NCBI RefSeq assembly: GCF_013141775.1
Contig: NZ_WHOB01000062.1
Location: 186,001 to 250,000, forward strand
DNA from: Paenibacillus phytohabitans
Lineage (GTDB): Bacteria > Bacillota > Bacilli > Paenibacillales > Paenibacillaceae
DNA: 64,000 nt
Reading direction: 5' to 3'
Shown one piece after another: positions 7,687 to 16,445 of this stretch (positions are counted from its first letter, which is position 1; each line of letters opens with the position of its first letter). The translations under genes were made by a program, and so were the position numbers. The notes under the pieces are model-generated. The model saw nothing but the letters and a program-made list of their open reading frames with translations, did not search any database and had not been told where the DNA came from.

Positions 7687-9298
7687 CACGCTGAAGGCGA
7701 TCATGGAGATTCGCGGGATGTCCGGCGCTAACCGGCTGATGTTCTATTTCAGAAAAATCCCCGTTATCGGCGAGCTGTTACCGGCCTCGGCCTATGCCGA
7801 GACGTCGCTTAAGCGGACTTTATCGGTAATTGTCTATATCCTCAAAGCCATCTGGGCTTTCTTGTCCAAGTTTGCCTATTTGGGGCTTATGGTCTATTTG
7901 CCCGTCAAGCTTGCAGGCAGTGAATTAACATTAACGCTTTCAGCACAATATCAGCTGTACCTTCAGGTCCTGCTCTGTTTAAGCTTTCTGGTCGCTGCAG
8001 TTTCCAGCGCGGTTATTCTGGAGCCCAAACGGGACAAGTATATCTTCGTTAAGCTGATGAGGCTCCCCGCGGAGAGATATATGCGTGTTACGCTAACGCT
8101 GCGCGGGATCAGCTTTGCGGTTACGTTTATCCCGGCGATGATGGTCTTCGGGAATCTTCTGGGGGCTCCGCTGTGGCAGGGAGGTGTTCTTGCTCTGCTG
8201 CTGACCTTCTGGCGTATTGCCTGCGAGGCCCTGCATTTGTGGATTTTTGATAAATACGGCATTGTGGTTGTCAAAAAAACAAGCTGGGTCTGGACCGCCA
8301 TTGGTGCAGGTTACCTGCTGGCTTATGTACCTCTGCTCCCGGGTTTTGCGGTGGTGGACAGTTCTATGTTGTTCAGTCTGCCTCTGGTGCTTGGTGTGAC
8401 TGTGCTGGGAGCCTTATGTACGGTCTACATCGCCCGTTATCCGGATTACCGCAATGCAGTGGATGCCGTTACCAAAATTGATGATCCGCTGCTGGATATG
8501 GGACGCATGATGAAGGAGGCACGGGTGAAGGATGTCGCAACCCGGGAGCAGCAGTACACGGCGGAGCAGCTGAACCCCGGACAATTCGCAGGCAAAAGCG
8601 GGTATGCTTATCTGAATGCGATTTTTTTCTCGCGCCACCGGCGGTTACTCATTCATCCAGTGCAGCGGCGTCTGGTAATTATTGGCGCACTCTTCGCAGC
8701 TGCTTTGCTGACGCTGCTGTTCTCGCAAGCAGCTTTTAACAGAATGGCTCATTATCTGATCAGCGCTTTGCCGACCTTTCTGATCCTTATGAATTACACC
8801 TCCATCGGTGAACGTGTCTGCAAGGCTATGTTCTACAACTGTGATCTCAGTCTGCTGCGTTACGGGTTCTACCGTGAACAGTCGGCGATCCTGAGCAACT
8901 TCCGGATCCGGCTGCTGCGCATCAGCCTGCTTAATCTGATTCCGGCGGCAGCCATCTGCCTGGGGGTGAATCTGCTGATCCTGCTGTCGGGTGAGAGCTG
9001 GGGCGCGGCGGATGCGGTTATCTTTTGCGTGACGATTGTGGCACTGTCCCTGTTCTTCTCGGTGCATCATCTGTTCATGTATTACATCTTCCAGCCGTAC
9101 AGTACCGAGCTGAATGTGAAGAATCCGTTTTTTACAATTGTGAACAGTATCGTGCTGGCAGCCGGTTTTATAGCCATACAGTTCAAGAGCGAGCCAGGGA
9201 TTTTTGCTTTTATCGTAGTACTCTCTGCTGTTGTCTATATGCTGGCGGCCCTGATATTGGTCTACAAATTCTCAGGCCGGACGTTTCGGGTGAAATGA
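7679..9298 (+). CDS. ABC exporter permease, multi-spanning
   Basis: This 539-residue membrane protein has about a dozen hydrophobic stretches in two blocks (residues about 50-250 and 330-530), split by a charged cytoplasmic loop (about 255-310). It overlaps the ATPase gene by eight bases. The ATG at 7679 is preferred over the in-frame ATG at 7670, because AAGGA (7665-7669) is at correct distance only from the former. It is expected to form the channel for the preceding ATPase. No recognisable substrate domain is present, and I cannot assign it to a named family beyond ABC-2-like exporters. Confidence 0.82.
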   Translation: MISTLKAIMEIRGMSGANRLMFYFRKIPVIGELLPASAYAETSLKRTLSVIVYILKAIWAFLSKFAYLGLMVYLPVKLAGSELTLTLSAQYQLYLQVLLCLSFLVAAVSSAVILEPKRDKYIFVKLMRLPAERYMRVTLTLRGISFAVTFIPAMMVFGNLLGAPLWQGGVLALLLTFWRIACEALHLWIFDKYGIVVVKKTSWVWTAIGAGYLLAYVPLLPGFAVVDSSMLFSLPLVLGVTVLGALCTVYIARYPDYRNAVDAVTKIDDPLLDMGRMMKEARVKDVATREQQYTAEQLNPGQFAGKSGYAYLNAIFFSRHRRLLIHPVQRRLVIIGALFAAALLTLLFSQAAFNRMAHYLISALPTFLILMNYTSIGERVCKAMFYNCDLSLLRYGFYREQSAILSNFRIRLLRISLLNLIPAAAICLGVNLLILLSGESWGAADAVIFCVTIVALSLFFSVHHLFMYYIFQPYSTELNVKNPFFTIVNSIVLAAGFIAIQFKSEPGIFAFIVVLSAVVYMLAALILVYKFSGRTFRVK

Positions 9299-9439
9299 GC
9301 CTCCCGGCTCTTTGCCGCACACTTCTAATTTGAGATTCTTGATGTTATGATAGTAGCTCAAGGTTAATTTTCACATGCTGATACGTGTATCGTGCTGCCT
9401 TAATAGATCGGGTATTCAGAATTAAAAGAGGTGTCGCAT

Positions 9440-10318
9440 TTGAGCAGCAGCATAACAGTGGCCAAGGTACTCAATAACAACGTTATCATTGCCGAGCATC
9501 CCCAGTATGCCGAGGTAGTGGTCATTGGCAAGGGTATCGGCTTCAACCGTAAGACACGGGACCGGATCAACCTCTCTTCTGTGGAAAAAATGTTCATCCT
9601 GCGGAGCCAGGAGGAGCAGGAGCAGTATAAGCAGCTTGTGCCCCAGGTGGACGAGAAGCTGATTGAGGTGGTCCAGGAGATTGTACTGCATATTATGCAG
9701 AGCAGCCGGCAGGCGCTTAACGAGCATATCCATATCGCGCTCACAGACCATATTTCCTTTGCCATCCGCAGAAGCGAGCAGCATATAGCCATACATAACC
9801 CTTTTCTGTACGAGACCCGGGAGATCTATCCGGAGGAATACAGGCTGGCCGAATATGCAGTGGACCGGATTAACGAAGCCATGAAGGTTTCACTGCCGCC
9901 GGATGAGATCGGATTTGTGGCGCTTCACATTGTCAGTGCACTCAGCAACCGGCATATCTCGGAGGTTAAGCAGCATTCGCAGCTGATCGGGGACATGGTG
10001 GGACTGGTGGAGGATAACCTCGAATACCGCATTCCGCGTGATTCCCTGGACTATTCACGTCTGGTGACTCATTTGCGTTTTGTGCTGGAGAGGCTGCGCC
10101 GGGGGGAGACTGTACGCGAGACTTCGTCCCTTGACGGGCTGATGAAACGTGAATATCCCGAGATGTACATGCTTGCCTGGAAGCTGACCAAGGTTATCGA
10201 ACAGCGCGTGCATATCCCGGTATATCCTGCCGAGGTGAGTTATCTGACGATTCATCTGCAGCGTCTTGCCCAGAAGAAGGAAGATGAATCCGGTATGGAA
10301 CAGCAGGACAGCATTTAG
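9440..10318 (+). CDS. glcT: Transcription antiterminator GlcT (BglG family) for the glucose PTS
   Basis: The 292-residue RNA-binding antiterminator has an N-terminal CAT domain (about 1-58; VAKVLNNNVIIAEH is the typical RNA-binding segment). Two PRD domains follow (about 65-170 and 175-285) with conserved histidines, such as LNEHIHIALTDHI in PRD1 and the SEVKQHSQ segment in PRD2. The sequence closely follows Bacillus GlcT from end to end. The start is best placed at the TTG at 9440, six bases after AGAGGTG; a GTG at 9431 overlaps that site. The gene directly precedes ptsG, whose leader holds the expected RAT-like target. Known biology: unphosphorylated GlcT, in glucose, binds the leader and prevents termination. 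Confidence 0.93.
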   Translation: MSSSITVAKVLNNNVIIAEHPQYAEVVVIGKGIGFNRKTRDRINLSSVEKMFILRSQEEQEQYKQLVPQVDEKLIEVVQEIVLHIMQSSRQALNEHIHIALTDHISFAIRRSEQHIAIHNPFLYETREIYPEEYRLAEYAVDRINEAMKVSLPPDEIGFVALHIVSALSNRHISEVKQHSQLIGDMVGLVEDNLEYRIPRDSLDYSRLVTHLRFVLERLRRGETVRETSSLDGLMKREYPEMYMLAWKLTKVIEQRVHIPVYPAEVSYLTIHLQRLAQKKEDESGMEQQDSI

Positions 10319-10333
10319 CCTGTTAATTAATGC

Positions 10334-10362
10334 TTGCAACTTCAAATTATCGGTGCTACAAT
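10334..10362 (+). promoter_or_regulatory. Sigma-A promoter of the ptsGHI operon
   Basis: TTGCAA (10334-10339) and TACAAT (10357-10362) are spaced 17 bp apart. Transcription from here would read through the RAT/terminator leader before ptsG. Confidence 0.8.
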
Positions 10363-10393
10363 GATCCCTGTTATTAACAAAACAGAATACAAA

Positions 10394-10516
10394 CGTGTAA
10401 CTGATACGATCAGGCATGAGTGATTTACAGTATTATGGTTGTCTTGCCCCAACTCGGGGTACTCTAACGTTAGCGTTAGACGACAATCTGTTCTGTATTG
10501 CTCATGCCTTTTTTGG
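10394..10516 (+). promoter_or_regulatory. GlcT-controlled leader of ptsG: RAT-like element overlapping a terminator
   Basis: The 5' part (10394-10422, reading CGTGTAACTGATACGATCAG then GCATGAGTG) looks like the ribonucleic antiterminator recognised by GlcT. Its last bases, AGGCATGAG (10412-10420), are also the left arm of a terminator. The right arm CTCATGCCT lies at 10501-10509, followed by TTTTTT. TACAG and CTGTA extend the stem. The 80-base loop holds further hairpins: CCCC-AACT-CGGGG and the perfect TCTAACG-TTAG-CGTTAGA, enclosed by TTGTC and GACAA. Binding of GlcT to the RAT would exclude terminator formation. The RAT call rests on position and resemblance to the Bacillus leader as I remember it. 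Confidence 0.75.
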
Positions 10517-10557
10517 CTTCTGTTTTGAATGAAATTTAGGATTAGGAAGTGACCTCA

Positions 10558-12615
10558 ATGTTCAAAAAGTTATTCGGCGTTTTGCAGAGAGTCGGTAAAG
10601 CGCTAATGCTGCCAGTTGCCATTCTGCCTGCAGCGGGACTGCTGCTCGGAATCGGGAACATGCTAGTTAATCCGGATTTCCTGCAGTATGTGCCGGCACT
10701 GGAAAATCATGTAGTTCAAGCTATTGCTACCGTATTGATGAACTCGGGGCAAATTGTATTTGATAATCTCTCCTTGCTGTTCGCAGTCGGCGTAGCCATC
10801 GGGCTGGCCGGAGGTGAAGGTGTAGCGGGTCTGGCAGCTATCATCGGATTCCTGGTTATGAACGTAACCATGGGTACGGTTGTTGGCGTCAACGCCTACG
10901 TCCTGACCTGGAAAGATTTCGCCTACTCCAGCGTGCTGGGGATTCCTACGTTGCAGACAGGGGTGTTCGGTGGTATCCTGGTGGGGATATTGGCCGCATC
11001 CATGTACAAAAGGTTCTTCCGTATAGAGCTGCCGTCCTATCTCGGCTTCTTCGCGGGTAAACGTTTCGTACCGATTATGACTGCGGTAACTTCCCTGATT
11101 CTCGGTCTTGCGCTCACACTGGTATGGCCGCCGATCCAGCACGGCCTGAACTATGTATCGCAGAGTATGATCAACACCAACCTGACGCTGTCGGCCTTTA
11201 TCTTCGGGGTCATCGAGCGTTCCCTTATTCCTTTCGGCCTGCACCATATCTTCTATTCGCCGTTCTGGTATGAATTCGGAAGTTATGTGGACAAGGCAGG
11301 AGATCTGGTCCGTGGTGACCAGCGGATCTTCATGCAGCAGCTTCGTGACGGTGTGGATTTCACAGCCGGTACATTTACCACTGGTAAATATCCGTTCATG
11401 ATGTTCGGACTTCCGGCAGCCGCCCTGGCGATCTATCATGAGTCCAAACCTGAGAACAGACGGGTTGTCGGAAGCTTGATGATTTCCGCAGCGCTGACTT
11501 CGTTCCTGACAGGTATTACCGAGCCGCTGGAATTCTCATTCCTGTTCGTGGCTCCGCTGCTGTTCGCTGTACATGCGGTATTTGCAGGTCTTTCCTTCAT
11601 GACCATGCACATCCTTAATGTCAAAATCGGTATGACCTTCTCCGGCGGTTTCATCGACTATGTGCTGTTCGGCGTCATTCCGAACCGTACAGCCTGGTGG
11701 CTGGTTATTCCGGTAGGTCTGGTGCTCGCGGTGATTTACTACTTCGGATTCCGCTTCGTGATCCGCAAGTTCAACCTCAAGACTCCGGGCCGCGAAGATG
11801 CATCTGACGACGAGGAAGAAATGAGCACAGAGAGTGTATCGAAGTCGGGCGACGATCTGCCGCGCAACATTCTGTCCGCCCTGGGCGGCAAAGAGAATAT
11901 CACGCATCTGGATGCCTGCATCACCCGTCTTCGTGTTGAAGTCAAGGATAAAGCGGGCGTTGATAAGAACCGGCTGAAGAAGCTGGGTGCTTCTGGAGTT
12001 CTGGAAGTGGGTAACAACGTACAGGCGATCTTCGGAACCCGTTCGGACACCATCAAATCGCAGATTCAGGATGTCATGAACGGAAGAACACCGGCTGCTG
12101 CTCCTGTAGCGCCGAAGCCGGAGCTTGAGAAGCAGGCCGGCGAGCAGGGTGAGGCTATTATCGCTGAGGATATCGTATCCCCTGTAAACGGCGAGCTGAT
12201 GGATATTACACTGGTTCCTGATGCGGTCTTCTCGCAAAAAATGACCGGTGACGGCTTCGCCTTCCTGTCTGATGACGGCAAGATTGCTTCGCCGGTATAC
12301 GGCAAGGTGTTCAATGTCTTCCCGAGCAAGCATGCAATCGGCATTATGTCCGACGGCGGCAAGGAAGTGCTCGTGCATATCGGTGTCAATACCGTTAAGC
12401 TTAAGGGCCAGGGCTTCACGGTTCTTGTAGAAGAAGGCGATCTCGTAGCTGCCGGACAGCCGATTATGGAAGTGGATCTGGAGTATGTGAAGGCCAATGC
12501 ACCTTCGGTCATTTCTCCGGTCATCTTCTCCAACCTGCCTGAAGGCTCTTCTGTCACCCTGAAGAAACCGGGCAAAGTATCCATCGGTGATAAGGATATC
12601 ATCACCATTCAGTAA
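10558..12615 (+). CDS. ptsG: PTS glucose transporter, fused EIICBA
   Basis: The 685-residue permease imports glucose and phosphorylates it to glucose-6-phosphate. EIIC (about 1-410) is multi-spanning and opens with the usual amphipathic helix. EIIB (about 432-512) has the phosphorylated Cys454 in DACITRL. EIIA (about 535-680) has His592 and His607 (VLVHIGVNTV), fifteen apart as in EIIA-Glc. The domain order CBA matches Bacillus PtsG. The start is the ATG at 10558 after AGGA at 10544; the GTG at 10549 is too close to it. It is controlled by the GlcT leader and followed by ptsH and ptsI. Confidence 0.95.
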   Translation: MFKKLFGVLQRVGKALMLPVAILPAAGLLLGIGNMLVNPDFLQYVPALENHVVQAIATVLMNSGQIVFDNLSLLFAVGVAIGLAGGEGVAGLAAIIGFLVMNVTMGTVVGVNAYVLTWKDFAYSSVLGIPTLQTGVFGGILVGILAASMYKRFFRIELPSYLGFFAGKRFVPIMTAVTSLILGLALTLVWPPIQHGLNYVSQSMINTNLTLSAFIFGVIERSLIPFGLHHIFYSPFWYEFGSYVDKAGDLVRGDQRIFMQQLRDGVDFTAGTFTTGKYPFMMFGLPAAALAIYHESKPENRRVVGSLMISAALTSFLTGITEPLEFSFLFVAPLLFAVHAVFAGLSFMTMHILNVKIGMTFSGGFIDYVLFGVIPNRTAWWLVIPVGLVLAVIYYFGFRFVIRKFNLKTPGREDASDDEEEMSTESVSKSGDDLPRNILSALGGKENITHLDACITRLRVEVKDKAGVDKNRLKKLGASGVLEVGNNVQAIFGTRSDTIKSQIQDVMNGRTPAAAPVAPKPELEKQAGEQGEAIIAEDIVSPVNGELMDITLVPDAVFSQKMTGDGFAFLSDDGKIASPVYGKVFNVFPSKHAIGIMSDGGKEVLVHIGVNTVKLKGQGFTVLVEEGDLVAAGQPIMEVDLEYVKANAPSVISPVIFSNLPEGSSVTLKKPGKVSIGDKDIITIQ

Positions 12616-12621
12616 AATGTG

Positions 12622-12665
12622 CAAAGGCGAAGCGCTTCCATTATAATTAAAGGGAGCGCGGCCTT
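12622..12665 (+). other. Imperfect hairpin between ptsG and ptsH
   Basis: AAGGC..AAGCGCTTCC can pair partly with GGAGCGCGGCCTT across an AT-rich loop. There is no T run, so it is more likely an mRNA processing or stability element than a terminator. Confidence 0.4.
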
Positions 12666-12713
12666 CACCATAAGCAACTATCCTAATTAATAGAAAGCGA
12701 GTTGGATATTATT

Positions 12714-12989
12714 ATGCAAACAACTTTCAGAATCATTGACGAAGATGGAATTCACGCACGCCCGGCAACAGCGCTGGTAAATACAGCTACAAAATTCAAA
12801 GGCACTGAGGCTTTTGCGGAAGCCAAAGGCAAAAAAGTAACCCTTAAATCCATCTTGGGCGTTCTATCCCTGGGCCTTGAAGCAGGAGATACCCTGACCC
12901 TTATTACTGAAGGCAGTGAAGAAGCTGAAGCCCTCAGCGCACTGCAGGAAATCATGGTTAAAGAAGGGCTGGGAGAAGTTCATGAGTAA
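12714..12989 (+). CDS. ptsH: Phosphocarrier protein HPr
   Basis: This 91-residue cytoplasmic phosphocarrier passes phosphate from Enzyme I to the EIIA domains. The active-site histidine is in GIHARPA (His14 here, His15 in usual numbering). The regulatory Ser46 lies in KSILGVLSLG, the site used by HPr kinase for CcpA signalling in Firmicutes. The ATG at 12714 is chosen because the protein then begins at the usual HPr length; the ribosome site is weak. Its last codons overlap the start of ptsI. Confidence 0.96.
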   Translation: MQTTFRIIDEDGIHARPATALVNTATKFKGTEAFAEAKGKKVTLKSILGVLSLGLEAGDTLTLITEGSEEAEALSALQEIMVKEGLGEVHE

Positions 12990-14694
12990 AATTTCAGGAA
13001 TCGCGGCTTCCGCAGGTATTGCAGTAGCCCGTGCCTTTATCCTGGAACATCCGGACTATACCATTACCAAAACAGCGGTCACTGATGTGGACGCTGAGCT
13101 TGCGAAGCTGACTGACGCCCTGGACAAATCCAGAGGCGAACTGCAGAGCATCAAAGAGCGGACACTGGCAGAGCTTGGCGAGAAGAAAGCTGAGATCTTC
13201 GAATCCCATCTGCTGATTCTTGATGATCCTGAGCTGATCACGCCTGTAATGGATAAAATCCGCGAGGAATCGGTTAATGCGGACTATGCCTTGAATGAAG
13301 TAGCTAATCAATTCGTGGAAATGTTCCAGAACATGAAGAGCGCGTACCTGCAGGAGCGCGCAGCCGATATGCGTGATGTAACGAAGCGCGTACTGAACCA
13401 TCTGCTTGGCATTCACTATGTGAGCCCGGCTGAAATCAGTGAAGAGGTTATCGTTATCGCACTCGATCTGACGCCTTCGGATACAGCGCAGCTTAACCGT
13501 AATTTCGTAAAGGGCTTCACGACCAATATCGGCGGACGTACTTCCCACTCCGCGATTATGGCCCGCTCCCTGGAAATTCCGGCTGTAGTAGGAACTAAGA
13601 ACGTATTGTCTCTCGTCAAAGCTGGCGATCTGATCATTGTTGACGGTCTGAACGGCGATGTGCTGATTAACCCTACTGAAGCTGAAGTAGCTGAATACAC
13701 CGCGAAGCAGGAAGCTTATGATCTGCAGATTGCCGAGTGGAAGAAGCTCCGCGATGAGCCTACCGTATCAGCTGACGGCAAGCATGTAGAGCTGGCTGCC
13801 AATATCGGTACACCGAATGATGTAACGGGTGTAATTGAGAATGGCGGCGAGGGCGTAGGCTTGTACCGTACAGAGTTCCTGTATATGGGCCGCGACAAGC
13901 TGCCTTCTGAAGAGATTCAATACAATGCCTACCGCAGCGTGCTTGAGAACATGCAAGGCAAGCCGGTAGTTGTGCGCACGCTGGATATCGGCGGCGACAA
14001 GGAGCTGCCTTATCTGGATCTGCCGAAGGAAATGAATCCGTTCCTCGGCTTCCGTGCCATCCGTCTGTGTCTGGACCGTCAGGATATCTTCCGCACCCAG
14101 CTGCGGGCCCTGCTCAGAGCCAGTGCCCACGGTGACCTGCGGATTATGTTCCCGATGATCGCGACTCTTGGCGAATTCCGTGCAGCCCGTGATCTGCTGC
14201 TGGAAGAGAAGGTCAAGCTGCGTGAAGAAGGCAAGGAAGTATCCGATAACATCCAGCTGGGTATCATGGTTGAGATTCCTTCGACAGCTGTACTGGCTGA
14301 CCAGTTCGCCAAAGAAGTGGATTTCTTCAGTATCGGTACCAATGACCTTATCCAATATACAATGGCTGCGGACCGTATGAATGAACGGGTATCCTACTTG
14401 TATCAGCCATACAACCCGGCAATTCTCCGTCTGGTCAAAATCGTCATTGATGCAGCACACGCCGAAGGCAAATGGACCGGCATGTGCGGTGAAATGGCCG
14501 GCGACGCTACAGCGATTCCGCTGCTGCTCGGCCTTGGCCTGGATGAATTCAGTATGAGTGCAACCTCCATTCTGCCGGCTCGCAGCCAGATTGCCAAGCT
14601 GTCTGCTGCTGACATGAAGGAAATGGCTGCCCAGGCGCTGCAGCTCGGCACTGCCGAGGAAGTAGCCGCACTTGTGCAAAGCCGTGTGAATTAA
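12982..14694 (+). CDS. ptsI: PTS Enzyme I (phosphoenolpyruvate-protein phosphotransferase)
   Basis: The 570-residue enzyme takes phosphate from PEP and gives it to HPr. The N-terminal domain carries the phosphorylated His189 in GGRTSHSAIM; the C-terminal TIM-barrel contains the PEP-binding segments (FLGFRAIRLCLDR, SIGTNDL) and the acid/base Cys in GMCGEMAG. The ATG lies inside the end of ptsH (8-base overlap), with GGGAG upstream, which implies coupled translation. A terminator follows, closing the glcT-ptsGHI block. Confidence 0.97.
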   Translation: MSKISGIAASAGIAVARAFILEHPDYTITKTAVTDVDAELAKLTDALDKSRGELQSIKERTLAELGEKKAEIFESHLLILDDPELITPVMDKIREESVNADYALNEVANQFVEMFQNMKSAYLQERAADMRDVTKRVLNHLLGIHYVSPAEISEEVIVIALDLTPSDTAQLNRNFVKGFTTNIGGRTSHSAIMARSLEIPAVVGTKNVLSLVKAGDLIIVDGLNGDVLINPTEAEVAEYTAKQEAYDLQIAEWKKLRDEPTVSADGKHVELAANIGTPNDVTGVIENGGEGVGLYRTEFLYMGRDKLPSEEIQYNAYRSVLENMQGKPVVVRTLDIGGDKELPYLDLPKEMNPFLGFRAIRLCLDRQDIFRTQLRALLRASAHGDLRIMFPMIATLGEFRAARDLLLEEKVKLREEGKEVSDNIQLGIMVEIPSTAVLADQFAKEVDFFSIGTNDLIQYTMAADRMNERVSYLYQPYNPAILRLVKIVIDAAHAEGKWTGMCGEMAGDATAIPLLLGLGLDEFSMSATSILPARSQIAKLSAADMKEMAAQALQLGTAEEVAALVQSRVN

Positions 14695-14743
14695 TTCGTT
14701 TTTGGTTTTCTGTTTGAGGCAATTCCACTTTTCCAACTACTTT

Positions 14744-14778
14744 AGCCGGTCTCCGTTACAGGAGGCCGGTTTTTTTTG
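14744..14778 (+). terminator. Terminator after ptsI
   Basis: AGCCGGTCTCC pairs with GGAGGCCGGT (one G-U) and is followed by eight T residues. Confidence 0.85.
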
Positions 14779-14875
14779 AATTGTGAGCATGCATCCACTT
14801 CAGCAAGAACGGAACCGCCCATTCCGGCAGCATTATATATAATGAGTCCATTACTTCCGAAGGGTGGAACCATTT

Positions 14876-16117
14876 TTGCAGAAATTCAATGCCTCGCAGC
14901 TGTATATGTTCATGGTTTTTATGATGTCATTAGCGGGCAGCACCATATTTACAACCTACAGCATTTATTACGTCACTGAGCTAGGGTTAAATCCATTTCA
15001 GCTGGTGCTGGTTGGAACGGTTCTGGAGATAACAGTGTTAGTGTTCGAAGGCATTACAGGTGTTGTAGCAGATACATACAGCCGTAAGCTGTCGGTTATT
15101 ATCGGAATGTTCGTGCTGGGAAGTGCTTTTGTACTGGAAGGCTGTATTGTCTGGATGATGCATCCGGCCTCCATGCTGCCTGCATTTGCCTGGCTGCTTA
15201 TGTCCCAGATGCTGTATGGCATCGGCTGGACGTTTGTCAGCGGGGCAGACACGGCCTGGATTGTAGACGAGCTGGATGAGGAGCAGACAGGGGCGATTTT
15301 TATGCGTTCCAAAGTATTTGCGCTAAATGCATCTCTGCTGGGCATTGCTGTCAGTGTAGGATTATCACTCCTTGCGCCTAATATGCCGTTTCTGGCAGGA
15401 GGCGCGGTCTATTTCATACTTGGGCTGGTATTGATCCGTTATATGAAGGAAACGGGCTTTATCCGGCGGGAGCGTGAGCCGCACACCTCACCAATCCGTG
15501 AACTGGGCAAGACCTGGGTAAGCGGCGTATCCGTACTCAGACATCACCCGCTGCTTCTGCTGCTGACCGTTGTAACATTATTTAACGGGGCTGCGTCTGA
15601 AGGGTATGACCGTCTGTGGCAAATCCACCTGATCGATGAAATCGGCTTCCCGGATGCCCCCGTGTCAATGGCGGTATGGTTCGGCCTGATCAGTGCAGCG
15701 GCTACAATGTTGGGGATGCTGGCCGTGCGTTTTGCCGGGAAAAGGATGGACCTGCTCCTGGAACGAAAGGTCTCTGCCGCATTGTTCATACTTACCTGTA
15801 TCCGCATGGGCTGCATCCTGCTGCTTGCGCTTGCGCCGAATTTCACGGCCGCAATCTTTGCGGTGCTTCTCCTGGGGGTGGCCGGCTCCGTGAGCGATCC
15901 TATCTACACTACCTGGCTGAACTCGAAGCTTCCAAGCCGGAACCGGGCCACGGTCCTGTCGATGATTAGCCAATCGGATGCACTCGGCCAGTCCGCAGGC
16001 GGTCCGGTTGTTGGTTATATTGGCAGCCGTTTCTCGATCAGGGCCTCCATTCTGGCTGCCGGCTTCCTGCTGCTTCCAATTCTGGCGCTGTTCGGAAAGG
16101 TCATGCGTAAGCGCTAA
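14876..16117 (+). CDS. MFS transporter
   Basis: This protein of about 413 residues has twelve predicted membrane spans in two six-span halves. The loop after span 2 reads GVVADTYSRK, the MFS motif A variant common in drug and sugar efflux members. The TTG at 14876 is favoured because GAAGGGTGG sits nine bases upstream; an in-frame GTG at 14864 lies inside that site. It stands alone between the ptsI terminator and the pullulanase gene. The substrate is unknown; neighbouring sugar genes are not enough to claim sugar transport. Confidence 0.85.
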   Translation: MQKFNASQLYMFMVFMMSLAGSTIFTTYSIYYVTELGLNPFQLVLVGTVLEITVLVFEGITGVVADTYSRKLSVIIGMFVLGSAFVLEGCIVWMMHPASMLPAFAWLLMSQMLYGIGWTFVSGADTAWIVDELDEEQTGAIFMRSKVFALNASLLGIAVSVGLSLLAPNMPFLAGGAVYFILGLVLIRYMKETGFIRREREPHTSPIRELGKTWVSGVSVLRHHPLLLLLTVVTLFNGAASEGYDRLWQIHLIDEIGFPDAPVSMAVWFGLISAAATMLGMLAVRFAGKRMDLLLERKVSAALFILTCIRMGCILLLALAPNFTAAIFAVLLLGVAGSVSDPIYTTWLNSKLPSRNRATVLSMISQSDALGQSAGGPVVGYIGSRFSIRASILAAGFLLLPILALFGKVMRKR

Positions 16118-16445
16118 AGGAAGCAAAACAACATTTAACGGTTGTTATTTGGCTGCAGGACAAGTATACTTCCGGGTAGATTCGCAGCTGTCACCTCATG
16201 AGCTTAAATACCCGGGACTTCATGCCGATATAGGATATAGCAAGCAGATGCAATTCTACCCCGTAACCCAAACCTGTGAACATAATGTTACATATTATAA
16301 GATGAACCGTGAGTAAGAATTCTCAGCAATACCCGCTTGCAGAGCTGTGCAAGTATTAGATTGGTGATATGTGGAAATAGCTTGGTTGTAATAGAGTGAT
16401 CAGTTTTCGGCCGGATGGCAGAGAGCATTAGGATGGTGAATATGA
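16118..16445. other. Intergenic stretch without a supported gene
   Basis: This is 328 bp between the MFS gene and pullulanase. An open frame in the first half has no start with a ribosome site. I see no clear terminator, riboswitch or repeat; the pullulanase promoter is presumably in the last third. Confidence 0.5.

Noticed and set aside
16130..16316. Open frame after the MFS gene
   Set aside because: There is no start with a ribosome site inside the intergenic part; the listed start lies inside the MFS gene in another frame.
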